From assembly GCA_940747215.1 (NCBI GenBank), contig CALNWS010000024.1:1-59434 (forward strand): DNA of 59,434 nucleotides, written 5' to 3'. Made by a program: the position numbers and the translations under genes. Below, piece after piece: positions 29,627 to 39,229 of the stretch. The notes under the pieces were generated by a model. The model saw nothing but the letters and a program-made list of their open reading frames with translations. It did no database searches and was not told where the DNA came from. This stretch comes from an uncultured Paraburkholderia sp. Its GTDB lineage: Bacteria > Pseudomonadota > Gammaproteobacteria > Burkholderiales > Burkholderiaceae. Each line of letters starts with the position of its first letter. Positions within the stretch are counted from its first letter, which is position 1.

Positions 29627-29987
29627 CGCCACGCTTCGAACACCACCACTGCCACCGTGTTCGACAGATTCAGGCTGCGGTTGCCCGGCCGCATCGGCAG
29701 ACGCACGCGCTGTTCGTTGGTGAACTCGTCGAGCGCCATGTCGGGCAGACCGCGCGTTTCGGCACCGAACGATAACGGCACTGCGCACACGGTGCAACGC
29801 AGTCGACCTTCATTCCAGTGCGCTTCGTCGCAATCGCTGCACAGTGTTTTCTGCGACCAATTGCCGCATAAAGCGCACAGGTTCGGCAATGCGGCGTGCA
29901 TGACGCGCGCGGCCAGACCGAAATCAGCCCTTGCGCAAAATTCGCAATTCGCTTGGAGCGCGATGACGGACGTAGCGGGAATGGCAT
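29599..29987 (-). pseudogene. Chimera of comF (5' part) and trmL (3' part)
   Basis: The start region (MPFPLRPSSRSKRIANFAQG, from 29987) and the zinc-finger part (LPNLCALCGNWSQKTLCSDC, CTVCAVPLS) are the N-terminus of a ComF-type phosphoribosyltransferase, with one frame change at about 29905. At about 29765 the frame passes without interruption into the C-terminal third of the tRNA 2'-O-methyltransferase TrmL (FGAETRGLP, NEQRVRLPMRPGNRSLNLSN, VAVVVFEAW). A deletion has therefore fused two neighbouring genes in frame. Neither enzyme can be functional: TrmL has lost most of its SPOUT domain and ComF its PRTase domain. Confidence 0.85.
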
Positions 29988-30071
29988 GCCTGGATGGCCG
30001 CTAAGGGGTAGTACCGCTGAACATATATAGGCGAACGAGTATACTTCGTGCTCAACGTCAGTACGACATCC

Positions 30072-31037
30072 ATGTCCACAACAACCGCTCAATCTGGCCG
30101 TCCGGCCTATGACTCCCGGTGCCTGCGGCGGATTTTCGACCGCCGCGCGGTGACCTTCGACGACGTCGCATTCCTGCTGCGCGAAATCGCGCAGCGCATG
30201 CGCGAGCGTCTCGATTACATCAAGGTCACGCCCGCGTGCGTGCTCGACGCGGGCTGCGGCGCGGGCGAAGACATTCCCTGCTTGCGAGAACGTTTCCCCG
30301 ATGCGCCGGTGTTCGGCTCCGACCTGTCGCACGGTATGCTCGTGCGAGCGTTGCGTCACGACTCGGGCGACACGAGCTGGCGGCGTTTCCTGCCTGCCTC
30401 GCTCGGCAAGGCGTTGGCCGTGCGCGGTCCGCGCTTCGCGCAGGCCGATTTTTCGGCGCTGCCGTTCGTGGCGGGTGCCTTCGAATTCATCTGGTCCAAC
30501 CTGGCGCTGCACTGGCATTCGCGGCCCGATCTCGTGTTCCCCGAATGGCAGCGCGTGCTCAAGGTCGGCGGCCTGCTCATGTTCAGCACGCTCGGCCCGG
30601 ACACGCTCAAGGAACTGCGCGGCGTGTACGCTGAGATCGAGGCGGCGCACGGTGTCCCGTCGCGCAAACACGTGATCGATTTCGTCGACATGCACGATCT
30701 CGGCGATATGCTCGTGGAAAGCGGCTTCGAGATTCCGGTGATGGACCAGGAAACCTTGACCATCACGTATAAGTCGCCCGAGTCGCTGCTTGCCGACGTG
30801 CGCCGCTGGGGCGCATATCCGTTCGAGCGCGAAGCCATGCCGGGCGCGACTGCGCGCAAGCTGCACAAGGCTTTGCTGGCCGCGCTCGAAGCGTGCCGTC
30901 GTGCCGACGGCACCATCGCGCTCACCTTCGATGTGATCTACGGACATGCATGGAAAGCGGTGCCGCGTACCACGGCCGAAGGTCATGGAATTGTGCGGAT
31001 CGAGGACATCGGACGCGGTTCTTCGCGGAATCGGTGA
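30072..31037 (+). CDS. SAM-dependent methyltransferase, BioC-like
   Basis: 321 residues. The class I methyltransferase SAM motif is VLDAGCGAGEDIPCL. The family segment FIWSNLALHWHSRPDLVF and the post-core LLMFSTLGPDTLKEL resemble BioC (malonyl-ACP O-methyltransferase), which starts pimelate synthesis for biotin. The assignment is by these motifs and the length; no other bio gene is in the window. An ATG eight codons upstream (30048) is also possible. Confidence 0.82.
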   Translation: MSTTTAQSGRPAYDSRCLRRIFDRRAVTFDDVAFLLREIAQRMRERLDYIKVTPACVLDAGCGAGEDIPCLRERFPDAPVFGSDLSHGMLVRALRHDSGDTSWRRFLPASLGKALAVRGPRFAQADFSALPFVAGAFEFIWSNLALHWHSRPDLVFPEWQRVLKVGGLLMFSTLGPDTLKELRGVYAEIEAAHGVPSRKHVIDFVDMHDLGDMLVESGFEIPVMDQETLTITYKSPESLLADVRRWGAYPFEREAMPGATARKLHKALLAALEACRRADGTIALTFDVIYGHAWKAVPRTTAEGHGIVRIEDIGRGSSRNR

Positions 31038-31349
31038 TGCGGTAAAGAGGGGCATCTGTTATGTCTGAAATTACCGCTTCAAAAGACGCGTAAAAGATGC
31101 GTCAAAACGGCGCGGAGGCTTGTCGCGCCTAGAGGTTGTGGGCCGATGGAGGCTTGCTTGTGGATGCCATGGATCGCGCCTATAACGCGTCAGTTTGTCG
31201 CTTGGAGTTCCCACATTTGGGGCGGCAAGGAGATGACGCGGCGGTGACTCAGAGGCTGGTTTTCGAGGCCCTGAATCGTGGCTGTGTGCGATGACGTGGT
31301 GGTTGGAGACATTCGGGCACAAGTCGGAAGCAATCGGCAGGAGGCAGCG

Positions 31350-31787
31350 GTGAACGCATCTGATGATCTGCTGGCGGATTCAGAACCGGTCCTCAAAGAC
31401 TGGACGATGAAGCGCAACTGTTCGATCTCGCCGCGACAGTTCGTCTGTTTCTACGCGTCGCTTGCTTTGTTCTCGTTGGCAATTCTTTCATGCTGGTTCT
31501 GGTCGGCAGCTTGGCTGGTGTTGCCGTTCACCGGTATCGAATTGCTGGCGGTGGGCATTGCATTCACCATCTATGCGCGTCATGCGGTGGATTACGAGCG
31601 TATCCGGCTGTTTCTACACCGGCTCGTCATTGAGCCGGTTAGCGCCGAGCGGCTCACGCAGTTTGAATTCACTACGCGCTGGGTGCGGATCTAGGCAGAC
31701 GCAACACCGCGTGACCAGATCAAACTGGTCTCGCGCGGCCAGACGATCATGATCGGGCAACATCTCGCGCAGTATCGGCGCGCGTAG
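31350..31787 (+). pseudogene. DUF2244 membrane protein, nonsense mutation
   Basis: Two membrane helices (FVCFYASLALFSLAILS and WLVLPFTGIELLAVGIAF) and the family segment RWVRI are visible. An in-frame TAG at 31692 interrupts the gene; the same frame continues ADATPRDQIKLVSRGQTI as in intact members, up to a TAG at 31785. Homologues are usually found directly before coxB, as here. The 5' end is uncertain: the frame is open from 31278. Confidence 0.75.
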
Positions 31788-31916
31788 TTCGCAGGTGAAC
31801 TGCGTTGTGGCTCACACGTTGTTAGACGTGTGCAGGTCACGCGGCGTTCACGGGGATCGCGAGACAGCCTGCCAGCGGGGTCGAGGGTTTGAATGGAAAT
31901 TTTGGGTAAGGAAGCT

Positions 31917-33463
31917 ATGAAAACAATCAAGCGAGCCCTCATGGGCGTGCTGGCGATGAGCGGACTGCTTTTCGCTGGTGCGGCCCTGGCAGTGGGCGAT
32001 GTTCCGGGCGGCCCTGCCGTCAACGAGATCAATCTCCAGCCGCCTACGACCAAAATCGCTGAGGAGCTTTTCAGCCTCCACATGTTCATGCTAGTCCTTT
32101 GCCTCGTCATCTTCGTCGGCGTGTTCGGCGTGATGTTCTATTCGATCTTTGCGCACCGCAAATCGAAGGGCCACAAAGCTTCTAATTTCCACGAAAGCAC
32201 CACCGTCGAAATCATCTGGACGATCGTGCCGTTCATCATCGTCGTGCTGATGGCGCTGCCCGCCACCAAGACGGTGGTCGCGATGAAAGACACCACGAAC
32301 GCCGACGTTACCATCAAGGTCACCGGCTATCAGTGGAAGTGGGGCTACGACTACGTGAAGGGTCCGGGCGAGGGCATCAACTTCCTCTCCACGCTGGCTA
32401 CGCCGCGTGCCGAGACCGACGGCCATCAGCCGATTTCCACCACGTATCTGCAGGAAGTCGACAACCCGCTCGTCGTTCCTGTCGACAAGAAAATCCGCAT
32501 CATCACCACCGCGAACGACGTGGTCCACTCCTGGTACATGCCGGCCTTCGGCGTGAAGCAGGACGCGATTCCGGGCTTCGTGCGCGACACGTGGTTCAAG
32601 GCCGACAAGGTCGGCACATTCCGCGGCTTCTGTACCGAACTTTGCGGCAAGGAACACGCGTTCATGCCGATTGTGGTAGAAGTGCTCTCCGCCGACGACT
32701 ACGCGAAGTGGGTCGACGTGCAGAAGAAGAAAATGGCCGCCGGCCAGGACGATCTGAACAAGACCTACACGATGGCCGAGCTGATGGAACGCGGCGGCAA
32801 GGTGTACTCGGCGAACTGCGCGGTCTGCCACCAGCCTACGGGCAAGGGCGCGGGCCAGTTCCCGGCGCTGGACGGCAGCAAGATCGCCAACGGCGCAATC
32901 GCCGAGCACGTCAGCCTCGTGCTGAAGGGCAAGGACGCGATGCCGTCGTGGGTGCCTACGCTGAACGACGTCGAGATCGCTTCCGTCATCACGTACGAAC
33001 GCAATTCGTGGGGCAACCAAACCGGCGACATTCTCCAGCCGAAGCAGGTCGCCGACGCGCGCAACGGCAAGCTGCCGGAAGGCGGCAACCATCTGGCCGA
33101 CGCGGGCGCGGCAGCCAGCGGTGCGGCGCCGAGGCCGCGCAGGCGGCCTCAGCAGGTTCGGATAGCTCGGCAGCGCAAGCAGCACTGCCGGCTAGCGTCT
33201 ACTTCGACACCGGCAAGAGCACGCTGCCGGCCTACGCGAAGTCGCATCAGGACGCCAAGTTCACGCTGTCGGGCTTCACCGACGCCACCGGTTCTGCCGA
33301 CCTCAACGCGAAGCTTGCGAGGAGCCGTGCCGAAGCCGTGCACGACGCGTTGAAAGCAGCCGGCATTGCCGAAGACCATATTATTTTGAAGAAGCCGGAA
33401 ACGATCACGGGCGGCACAGACGCGAAAGAAGCCCGGCGCGTTCAGATCAGCCCGGCTGCCTGA
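31917..33463 (+). CDS. coxB: Cytochrome c oxidase subunit II, frameshifted in its OmpA-like domain
   Basis: The signal peptide MKTIKRALMGVLAMSGLLF is followed by the two-helix COX2 hairpin, the CuA domain (FCTELCGKEHAFMPIV) and a fused cytochrome c domain (NCAVCHQPTGKGAGQFP). After about 33125 the original frame would encode a C-terminal OmpA-like domain (VYFDTGKSTLPAYAK, SGFTDATGSADLN), but one base appears to be missing in a GCGGCGCC stretch. The ribosome would instead read about 75 unrelated Arg/Pro-rich codons to a stop at 33353. All redox centres lie before the lesion, so electron transfer could persist; the peptidoglycan-binding tail is lost. First gene of the cta cluster. Confidence 0.9.
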
Positions 33464-33507
33464 CGTGTTACTGGTTAGCACCGCAGTATTCGTATTAGGA
33501 GATTGTC

Positions 33508-35121
33508 ATGTCTAGCATCGGACACGATGTAACCGCGGGCCACGAGCACGTACACGGCGACTACGCCCACGAGACGCCGCATGGCTGGCGTCGGTGGCTG
33601 TTCGCAACCAATCACAAGGACATCGGTACGCTGTACCTGATCTTCTCGTTCACCATGTTCCTCTTCGGGGGCGTGATGGCGCTGATGATCCGTGCCGAGC
33701 TGTTCGAGCCGAGCCTGCAGATCATGCGCCCCGAGTTTTTCAACCAGTTGACCACCATGCACGGCCTGATCATGGTGTTCGGCGCGATCATGCCGGCGTT
33801 CGTCGGCTTCGCGAACTGGATGGTGCCGCTGCAGATCGGCGCATCGGACATGGCCTTCGCGCGGATGAACAACTTCAGCTTCTGGCTACTGCCGGTTGCC
33901 GCGGTTCTGCTGGTCGGTTCGTTCTTCGCACCGGGCGGCGCGACCGCCGCGGGCTGGACGCTGTACGCGCCGCTCTCCACGCAGATGGGCCCGGGCATGG
34001 ACTTCGCGATTTTCGCGGTCCACCTGATGGGTGCATCGTCGATCATGGGCGGGATCAACATCGTCGTGACGATCCTGAACATGCGCGCACCCGGCCTCAC
34101 CCTGATGAAAATGCCGATGTTCGTGTGGACCTGGCTGATCACCGCGTACCTGCTGATCGCCGTGATACCGGTTCTCGCTGGCGCGATCACGATGGTGCTG
34201 TTCGATCGTCACTTCGGCACGTCGTTCTTCAACGCGGCAGGCGGCGGCGACCCGGTCATGTACCAGCACATCTTCTGGTTCTTCGGGCACCCCGAGGTGT
34301 ACATCATGATCTTGCCGGCGTTCGGGATCGTGTCGCAGGTCATCCCGGCGTTCTCGCGCAAGCCGTTGTTCGGCTATAGCTCGATGGTGTACGCAACGTC
34401 GTCGATCGCGATCCTGTCGTTCATGGTCTGGGCGCACCACATGTTCGCCACGGGCATGCCGGTTACGGGTCAGCTGTTCTTCATGTACGCCACGATGCTG
34501 ATCGCCGTGCCCACGGGCGTGAAGGTGTTCAACTGGGTGGCCACGATGTGGCGCGGCTCGCTGAGCTTCGAAACGCCGATGCTGTTCGCAGTGGGCTTCC
34601 TGCTCGTGTTCACGTTCGGCGGTCTGTCGGGTCTGATGCTCGCGATAGCGCCGCTCGATATCCAGTATCACGGTACCTATTTCGTGGTGGCGCACTTCCA
34701 TTACGTGCTGGTGGCGGGTTCGCTCTTTGCGCTCTTCTCCGGCTGGTACTACTGGGCGCCGAAATGGACGGGCTGGATGTACAACGAAACGCGCGGCAAG
34801 ATCCACTTCTGGGGTTCGCTGATTTTCTTCAACCTCGCGTTCCTGCCGATGCACTTCGTGGGTCTCGCAGGCATGCCACGTCGTTACGCCGACTACCCGG
34901 CGCAGTTCACCGACTGGAACCAGGTCATTTCGATCGGCGCATTCGGCTTCGGTCTCGCGCAGGTCTACTTCCTGTTCGCGGTTGCACTGCCGGCCTACCG
35001 TGGCGGCGGCGAACTCGAAAAGACGAGCGACAAGCCGTGGGACGGCGCAACGGGCCTCGAGTGGACCATGCCGAGCCCGGCTCCGTTCCACACGTTCGAA
35101 CATCCGCCGACCGTCGAGTAA
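33508..35121 (+). CDS. ctaD: Cytochrome c oxidase subunit I
   Basis: 537 residues, twelve helices. Haem and CuB ligands are in TTMHGLIMVFG and WFFGHPEVYIMILPAFG (His-Tyr pair with the D-channel Glu region), and YFVVAHFHYVLVAGS carries the haem a/a3 histidines. It is the catalytic subunit of the aa3 terminal oxidase, reducing O2 to water and pumping protons. It starts 45 bp after the coxB frame ends, with GGAGATTGTC before the ATG. Intact. Confidence 0.98.
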   Translation: MSSIGHDVTAGHEHVHGDYAHETPHGWRRWLFATNHKDIGTLYLIFSFTMFLFGGVMALMIRAELFEPSLQIMRPEFFNQLTTMHGLIMVFGAIMPAFVGFANWMVPLQIGASDMAFARMNNFSFWLLPVAAVLLVGSFFAPGGATAAGWTLYAPLSTQMGPGMDFAIFAVHLMGASSIMGGINIVVTILNMRAPGLTLMKMPMFVWTWLITAYLLIAVIPVLAGAITMVLFDRHFGTSFFNAAGGGDPVMYQHIFWFFGHPEVYIMILPAFGIVSQVIPAFSRKPLFGYSSMVYATSSIAILSFMVWAHHMFATGMPVTGQLFFMYATMLIAVPTGVKVFNWVATMWRGSLSFETPMLFAVGFLLVFTFGGLSGLMLAIAPLDIQYHGTYFVVAHFHYVLVAGSLFALFSGWYYWAPKWTGWMYNETRGKIHFWGSLIFFNLAFLPMHFVGLAGMPRRYADYPAQFTDWNQVISIGAFGFGLAQVYFLFAVALPAYRGGGELEKTSDKPWDGATGLEWTMPSPAPFHTFEHPPTVE

Positions 35122-35239
35122 TGGCTGGCGAGCGAGTAAGCCGGTTCCTGTGAGAGCAGATCGACGCTCGCGCCGGAACCGTGCGGCCGTCAGCGGCGAC
35201 TGCTACACCGCAGTAACGAAAGCATTCAGAAACTCGAGC

Positions 35240-35374
35240 ATGACGCGCAATCCACAGGAAAGACGTACGCCGGAACAGATTCGCGCGGGCAACAGTCGCA
35301 TAGGTTTGGTGATGCTGGCTATCGCGGCTGTCTTTTTCGCGAGCGCCATCATCAAACAGGTCCGGTTTTCCTGA
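35240..35374 (+). CDS. Cytochrome oxidase small assembly protein
   Basis: 44 residues, MTRNPQERRTPEQIRAGN then a single helix (IGLVMLAIAAVFFASAII). Very short proteins of this pattern lie between ctaD and ctaG in Burkholderiales and are annotated as oxidase small assembly or CoxF-like proteins. The placement and helix support it; the role is inferred. Confidence 0.7.
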   Translation: MTRNPQERRTPEQIRAGNSRIGLVMLAIAAVFFASAIIKQVRFS

Positions 35375-35416
35375 CAGAGTGACCGGGTCGGATCTGCAGG
35401 TTTGTTGAGGATTGAG

Positions 35417-36022
35417 ATGTCGACGCAACCACCGGCTGAGGCCGATCGCTCTTTTAACCGTTCCATGCTGATCAAGCTGTTCATCGTCGCTTTGATGATG
35501 TTCGGCTTCGGTTTCGCTCTGGTGCCGATGTATCGCGTAATCTGCCAGATCACCGGCATCAACAACCTCGTGCAGCGCGACGCCACGGCGCGCGAGGCGA
35601 AGAATACGCAGGTCGACATGAGTCGCACGATTTCGATCGAATTCGACGCGAACGCACGTGGACCGCTGGGTTTCAAGCCGGAGCAGCGCAGTCTCGACGT
35701 GCATCCGGGCGAAGTCACCACGGTGATGTACGAAGTCAGCAACGAACAGGCGCGCACGATTCAGGCGCAAGCTATTCCGAGCTACGTGCCGAAGCAGGCC
35801 ACCGAGTACTTCAGAAAGATCAAATGCTTCTGTTTTACGCAGCAGACGTTGACGGCGAATCAGACCAAACGCATGCCGGTCGTATTCGTGGTTGATCCGA
35901 AGTTGCCAAAGGACGTGAAAACGATCACGTTATCGTACACATTCTTCGAATTGAATACGCTGGCAACGGCGAAGGCGGGAAGCACGGCGCCGACGGTCAA
36001 CGCCTCGGCCAATCCCGCATGA
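35417..36022 (+). CDS. ctaG: Cytochrome c oxidase assembly protein CtaG (Cox11)
   Basis: 201 residues. An N-terminal membrane anchor (LIKLFIVALMMFGFGFALVPMYRVICQITG) precedes the periplasmic Ig-like domain. The copper-binding CFCFTQQTL motif, which delivers CuB to subunit I, is intact. The start at 35417 (MSTQPPAEAD) has the spacing expected; a start at 35402 is less likely. Confidence 0.93.
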   Translation: MSTQPPAEADRSFNRSMLIKLFIVALMMFGFGFALVPMYRVICQITGINNLVQRDATAREAKNTQVDMSRTISIEFDANARGPLGFKPEQRSLDVHPGEVTTVMYEVSNEQARTIQAQAIPSYVPKQATEYFRKIKCFCFTQQTLTANQTKRMPVVFVVDPKLPKDVKTITLSYTFFELNTLATAKAGSTAPTVNASANPA

Positions 36023-36054
36023 CGGCTCGAACAGCAGGTGAAGGAAAAAACGAG

Positions 36055-36264
36055 ATGAGCGATAACGGCGGCACTCCTCGCAGGAGTAGTTTTGGTCAGT
36101 CGATGCGCGCCGTGTTCTGGTCGTTTTTTTGAGTGCGCAAGCGGCGCGACCTAGAGGCAGACGCGACGCAGCTCAATCCGCTGCATGTGATCGCGGCGGC
36201 GCTGATCAGCGCGGCGATCTTCATCGTGGCGCTGATTCTGGTGGTGCGATTCGTCGTTGGTTGA
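36055..36264 (+). pseudogene. DUF2970 small membrane protein, nonsense mutation
   Basis: The frame begins MSDNGGTPRRSSFGQSMRAV, reads WSFF and then TGA at 36130, where a Gly codon is expected, and continues VRKRRDLEADATQLNP with the single helix (VIAAALISAAIFIVALILVV) to TGA at 36262. It lies between ctaG and ctaE as in other Burkholderia. Only one base separates it from an intact gene. Confidence 0.75.
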
Positions 36265-36377
36265 TGCAGCGGGCGAAGCAGGGCCCACGAATTAGAGTGA
36301 AGCGGTGCGGTATCGACGCGCCGCCGAGGATACAGCCGGAGATTCCGGAACAACTGGACTGAAGTGGAGAATCAAGA

Positions 36378-37235
36378 ATGAGCGGTCAAAACGAGAGCCC
36401 GTACTACTTCGTACCGCATCCGTCGCGGCATCCGATCAGCGCTGCGTGTGGCCTGCTGGTCATGCTCGGATCGCTGGCAGCCTGGATCAACGACCACGAC
36501 TGGGCGCCGATCGGCGTGATCGTTGGTTTGCTGTGGCTCCTCTTCACGCTGTGGCACTGGTTCGGCGACGCGATCGCCGAGTCCGAAGGCGGCATGTACG
36601 GCAAGAATGTCGACAAGTCGTACCGCTGGAGCATGAGCTGGTTCATCTTCTCGGAAGTGATGTTCTTCGGCGCGTTCTTCGGCGCGCTGTTCTATGCGCG
36701 TGAAATTGCGTTGCATCAGCTGGGTAGCCTCGATTACAAGCTGATCTGGCCGGACTTCTCGGCGGTGTGGCCGAACAACGGACCGGCTTCGCTGGTGTCC
36801 GCGTTCAAGTCGATGCAACCGTGGCCGGTGCCGACCATCAACACGGCGCTGCTCCTCTCGTCGGGCGCGACGCTTACCGTGTCGCACCACGCGCTGCGTG
36901 AGGATCATCGCAAGAAGGCGATTATTTGGCTGGCGGCTACGCTCGTGCTGGGCGTCTGCTTCCTGTTCCTGCAAGGCTTCGAGTATTTCCACGCGTACAA
37001 CGAACTGAATCTGACGCTGGCGTCGGGCGTGTATGGTTCGACGTTCTTCCTGCTCACCGGCTTCCACGGTTTCCACGTGTTCCTCGGCGGCACGATGCTG
37101 GCTGTGGTGCTGGCGCGTATGATTCGCGGCCACTTCACGGCGGATCATCACTTCGCATTCGAAGGCGCCGCGTGGTATTGGCACTTTGTTGACGTGGTGT
37201 GGCTGAGTCTGTACGTCGTGGTGTACTGGCTGTAA
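36378..37235 (+). CDS. ctaE: Cytochrome c oxidase subunit III
   Basis: 285 residues, seven helices. Motifs include MSWFIFSEVMFFGAFFGALF and HGFHVFLGGTML, and the C-terminal WHFVDVVWLSLYVVVYWL. A normal subunit III, which stabilises the D proton channel of subunit I. It starts 113 bp after the DUF2970 remnant. Confidence 0.97.
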   Translation: MSGQNESPYYFVPHPSRHPISAACGLLVMLGSLAAWINDHDWAPIGVIVGLLWLLFTLWHWFGDAIAESEGGMYGKNVDKSYRWSMSWFIFSEVMFFGAFFGALFYAREIALHQLGSLDYKLIWPDFSAVWPNNGPASLVSAFKSMQPWPVPTINTALLLSSGATLTVSHHALREDHRKKAIIWLAATLVLGVCFLFLQGFEYFHAYNELNLTLASGVYGSTFFLLTGFHGFHVFLGGTMLAVVLARMIRGHFTADHHFAFEGAAWYWHFVDVVWLSLYVVVYWL

Positions 37236-37339
37236 CGCAATCTGGCCTGCACTAACCGGAAACGGACTATTGGCAGGCCTTTCGTGGCGCAGCGCTTCGG
37301 TGCGCGGTGCACGAGTAATTGGCAGAAATCCGTATGCAG

Positions 37340-37371
37340 CGCCGCCCTCAACCCTGTCGGGGCGGCGTTTT
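37340..37371. terminator. Terminator downstream of ctaE
   Basis: CGCCGCCC (37340-37347) pairs with GGGCGGCG (37360-37367), followed by TTTT. It lies between the convergent ctaE and the small DUF2909 gene. Confidence 0.65.
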
Positions 37372-37428
37372 GCTTGGAGGCCCGGCGTGCTTCAAGCCGG
37401 GCTGATCTGGCGCGATCCGCTGGTGAGC

Positions 37429-37635
37429 CTAGCGGCCGAGTATACCCGTCGACTGAATCCAGCCCATCCAGTGTGCGAACAGGATGAACAGGAACAGCGA
37501 AATCGACAGGCCGACACGTGTGGCCAGCGACCAGACCATCCGCTTGGTTTTGCCCTTGTCATGCATCATGAAGTACAGCGCCGACACCATGCTGGCGATG
37601 ATCAGGGCAAACGCGATTGGAACGAGAATGTACAT
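37429..37635 (-). CDS. Twin-transmembrane DUF2909-like protein
   Basis: 68 residues made mostly of two helices (MYILVPIAFALIIASMVSAL and VGLSISLFLFILFAHWMGW) around a basic loop (HDKGKTKRM). This is the DUF2909 pattern found beside SURF1 in betaproteobacterial oxidase clusters. It is the only gene of the cluster on the minus strand and is divergent from surf1. Function unknown. Confidence 0.75.
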   Translation of the reverse strand: MYILVPIAFALIIASMVSALYFMMHDKGKTKRMVWSLATRVGLSISLFLFILFAHWMGWIQSTGILGR

Positions 37636-37749
37636 GGAACCCACTGAAACCAGAAAGCGCAGAGGCAAAACATTTATCATTATCGCACCGCGCGTCGGGC
37701 TCTGCCGCACGTTCCGGGCCGCGCGTAAAGCAGCGCCGGAACATGCGGT

Positions 37750-38451
37750 ATGAAGTTTCGCCTCGTTCCCGCGCTGCTGATTCTGCTGGTGGTCGTCGTG
37801 ACCGTGCGACTCGGTTTCTGGCAGCGCGATCGCGCGCATCGGAAGGAAGCGCTCGAGGCGCAAATCACACAGTTCGAGCACGCGTCCACGCAGACGTTGA
37901 CCGGCGCGCCGGTCGCGTTGAAGGACATAGAGTTTCATCGCGTGAAGGCGCGCGGCAGCTTCGTCGCGGACAAGGTCGTGTATCTGGGTAATCGTCCGTA
38001 TAACGATCAGCCGGGCTTTTACGTTGTCATGCCTTTTAAACTGGCCGGCGGCGGGTACGTGCTGGTTAATCGCGGCTGGTTGCCACGTAACATGATCAAC
38101 CGCGAGATCATCGCGCCGTACACCACGCCGCAAGGCGAGGTCGAAATCGAAGGTATTGCTCGCGCCGACGCATCGCGCGCTTTCGAATTGGGCAACGGTT
38201 CGGCTGCGCATCAGCTGATCCGTCAGAATCTCGACACGGCGGTGTACGCGGCGGAAACCGATCTGCCATTGCAGCCGTTCGTGATCCAGCAGTTGAGCGA
38301 CGACGGCGACAAGCTGATTCGCGACTGGCCTGTACCGACGAGCGGCGTCGAACGTAACTACGGCTACATGTTCCAGTGGTGGGGCATGGCGGTCGCGGCA
38401 GTCGCCTTCGGGCTGTACGCCGCGAGGAAAGAGCACGTGCCGGGCGTGTGA
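37750..38451 (+). CDS. SURF1 family oxidase assembly protein
   Basis: 233 residues. Helices at both ends (FRLVPALLILLVVVVTVRLG and WWGMAVAAVAFGLYAAR) enclose a periplasmic domain with VLVNRGWLP and NYGYMFQWWGM, the SURF1 signatures. It helps insert haem a into subunit I. Intact. Confidence 0.92.
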   Translation: MKFRLVPALLILLVVVVTVRLGFWQRDRAHRKEALEAQITQFEHASTQTLTGAPVALKDIEFHRVKARGSFVADKVVYLGNRPYNDQPGFYVVMPFKLAGGGYVLVNRGWLPRNMINREIIAPYTTPQGEVEIEGIARADASRAFELGNGSAAHQLIRQNLDTAVYAAETDLPLQPFVIQQLSDDGDKLIRDWPVPTSGVERNYGYMFQWWGMAVAAVAFGLYAARKEHVPGV

Positions 38452-38523
38452 AGCTGTGCAAGCGGAGGCTCGGTCCATGGAGGGCCACACAATCGCGCAA
38501 TCAAAATCGAAGAGGTCCATGTA

Positions 38524-39207
38524 GTGTCGATGCAATCTCCCCGTTCGCAAGCCGACAAGTCCGCCGCACGCGCCGGTGCATCAGCGGCCGCATCCAAACC
38601 GATGCCCGGCCAGCCCAACGGTAAAGGCTCGTGGCAGCGCGGCCGCTGGACGCTACTGCTGCTCGCGGTGATCTGCGCACTGCCGATCGCCGTGTCGTAC
38701 TTCACGTACTACGTGATCAAGCCGGCCGGCGGCAGCACGAGCTACGGCACGCTGGTGCAGCCGCAGCGGCCGATACCAGATTCGCTCGTCGTGACCAGCG
38801 AAGACGGCAAGCCGCTCAAGCTCGCGTCGCTGCGCGGTCGCTGGCTGATGATCTCCGTCGACAACAGCGCCTGCGACAAAGCCTGCGTCACGAAGCTCTA
38901 CTTCATGCGACAAATCCGCACAGCTCAGGGCTCGGAACGCGAGCGCGTCGTGCAGGTGTGGCTGCGTACCGATGCGGGCAATGTGCCCGGCGTGGTACAA
39001 CCCGCTTATCCCGACACCGACATGCTGGTCGCCGACCCGGCGCAGATCGCCAACTGGCTGCCCGTCGATGCCGGCACGAAGATGATCGACCACATCTACC
39101 TAGTCGATCCGAACGGCAATCTGATGATGCGTTTCCCGAAAGATCTGAACCCGAGCAAGATCAAGGGTGACGTGACCAAGCTGCTCAAATGGTCGAGCAT
39201 CGGCTAA
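38524..39207 (+). CDS. SCO-like membrane-anchored thioredoxin-fold protein of the oxidase cluster
   Basis: 227 residues with a cytoplasmic Ala/Ser-rich head, one helix (LLLLAVICALPIAVSYFTYY) and a periplasmic SCO/thioredoxin-like domain. The candidate metal or redox pair is CxxxC in NSACDKACVTKLYFMR, resembling the CxxxC of SCO proteins. The start may be GTG 38524 or ATG 38530. It probably assists copper-site assembly alongside the second SCO gene at 41236. Confidence 0.8.
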   Translation: MSMQSPRSQADKSAARAGASAAASKPMPGQPNGKGSWQRGRWTLLLLAVICALPIAVSYFTYYVIKPAGGSTSYGTLVQPQRPIPDSLVVTSEDGKPLKLASLRGRWLMISVDNSACDKACVTKLYFMRQIRTAQGSERERVVQVWLRTDAGNVPGVVQPAYPDTDMLVADPAQIANWLPVDAGTKMIDHIYLVDPNGNLMMRFPKDLNPSKIKGDVTKLLKWSSIG

Positions 39208-39229
39208 TGCCGCAACCTAGGTAAGAAAA

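Noticed and set aside
33110..33140. Programmed ribosomal frameshift in coxB
   Set aside because: No slippery heptamer or following structure is apparent, and similar single-base lesions occur in many clearly dead genes here.
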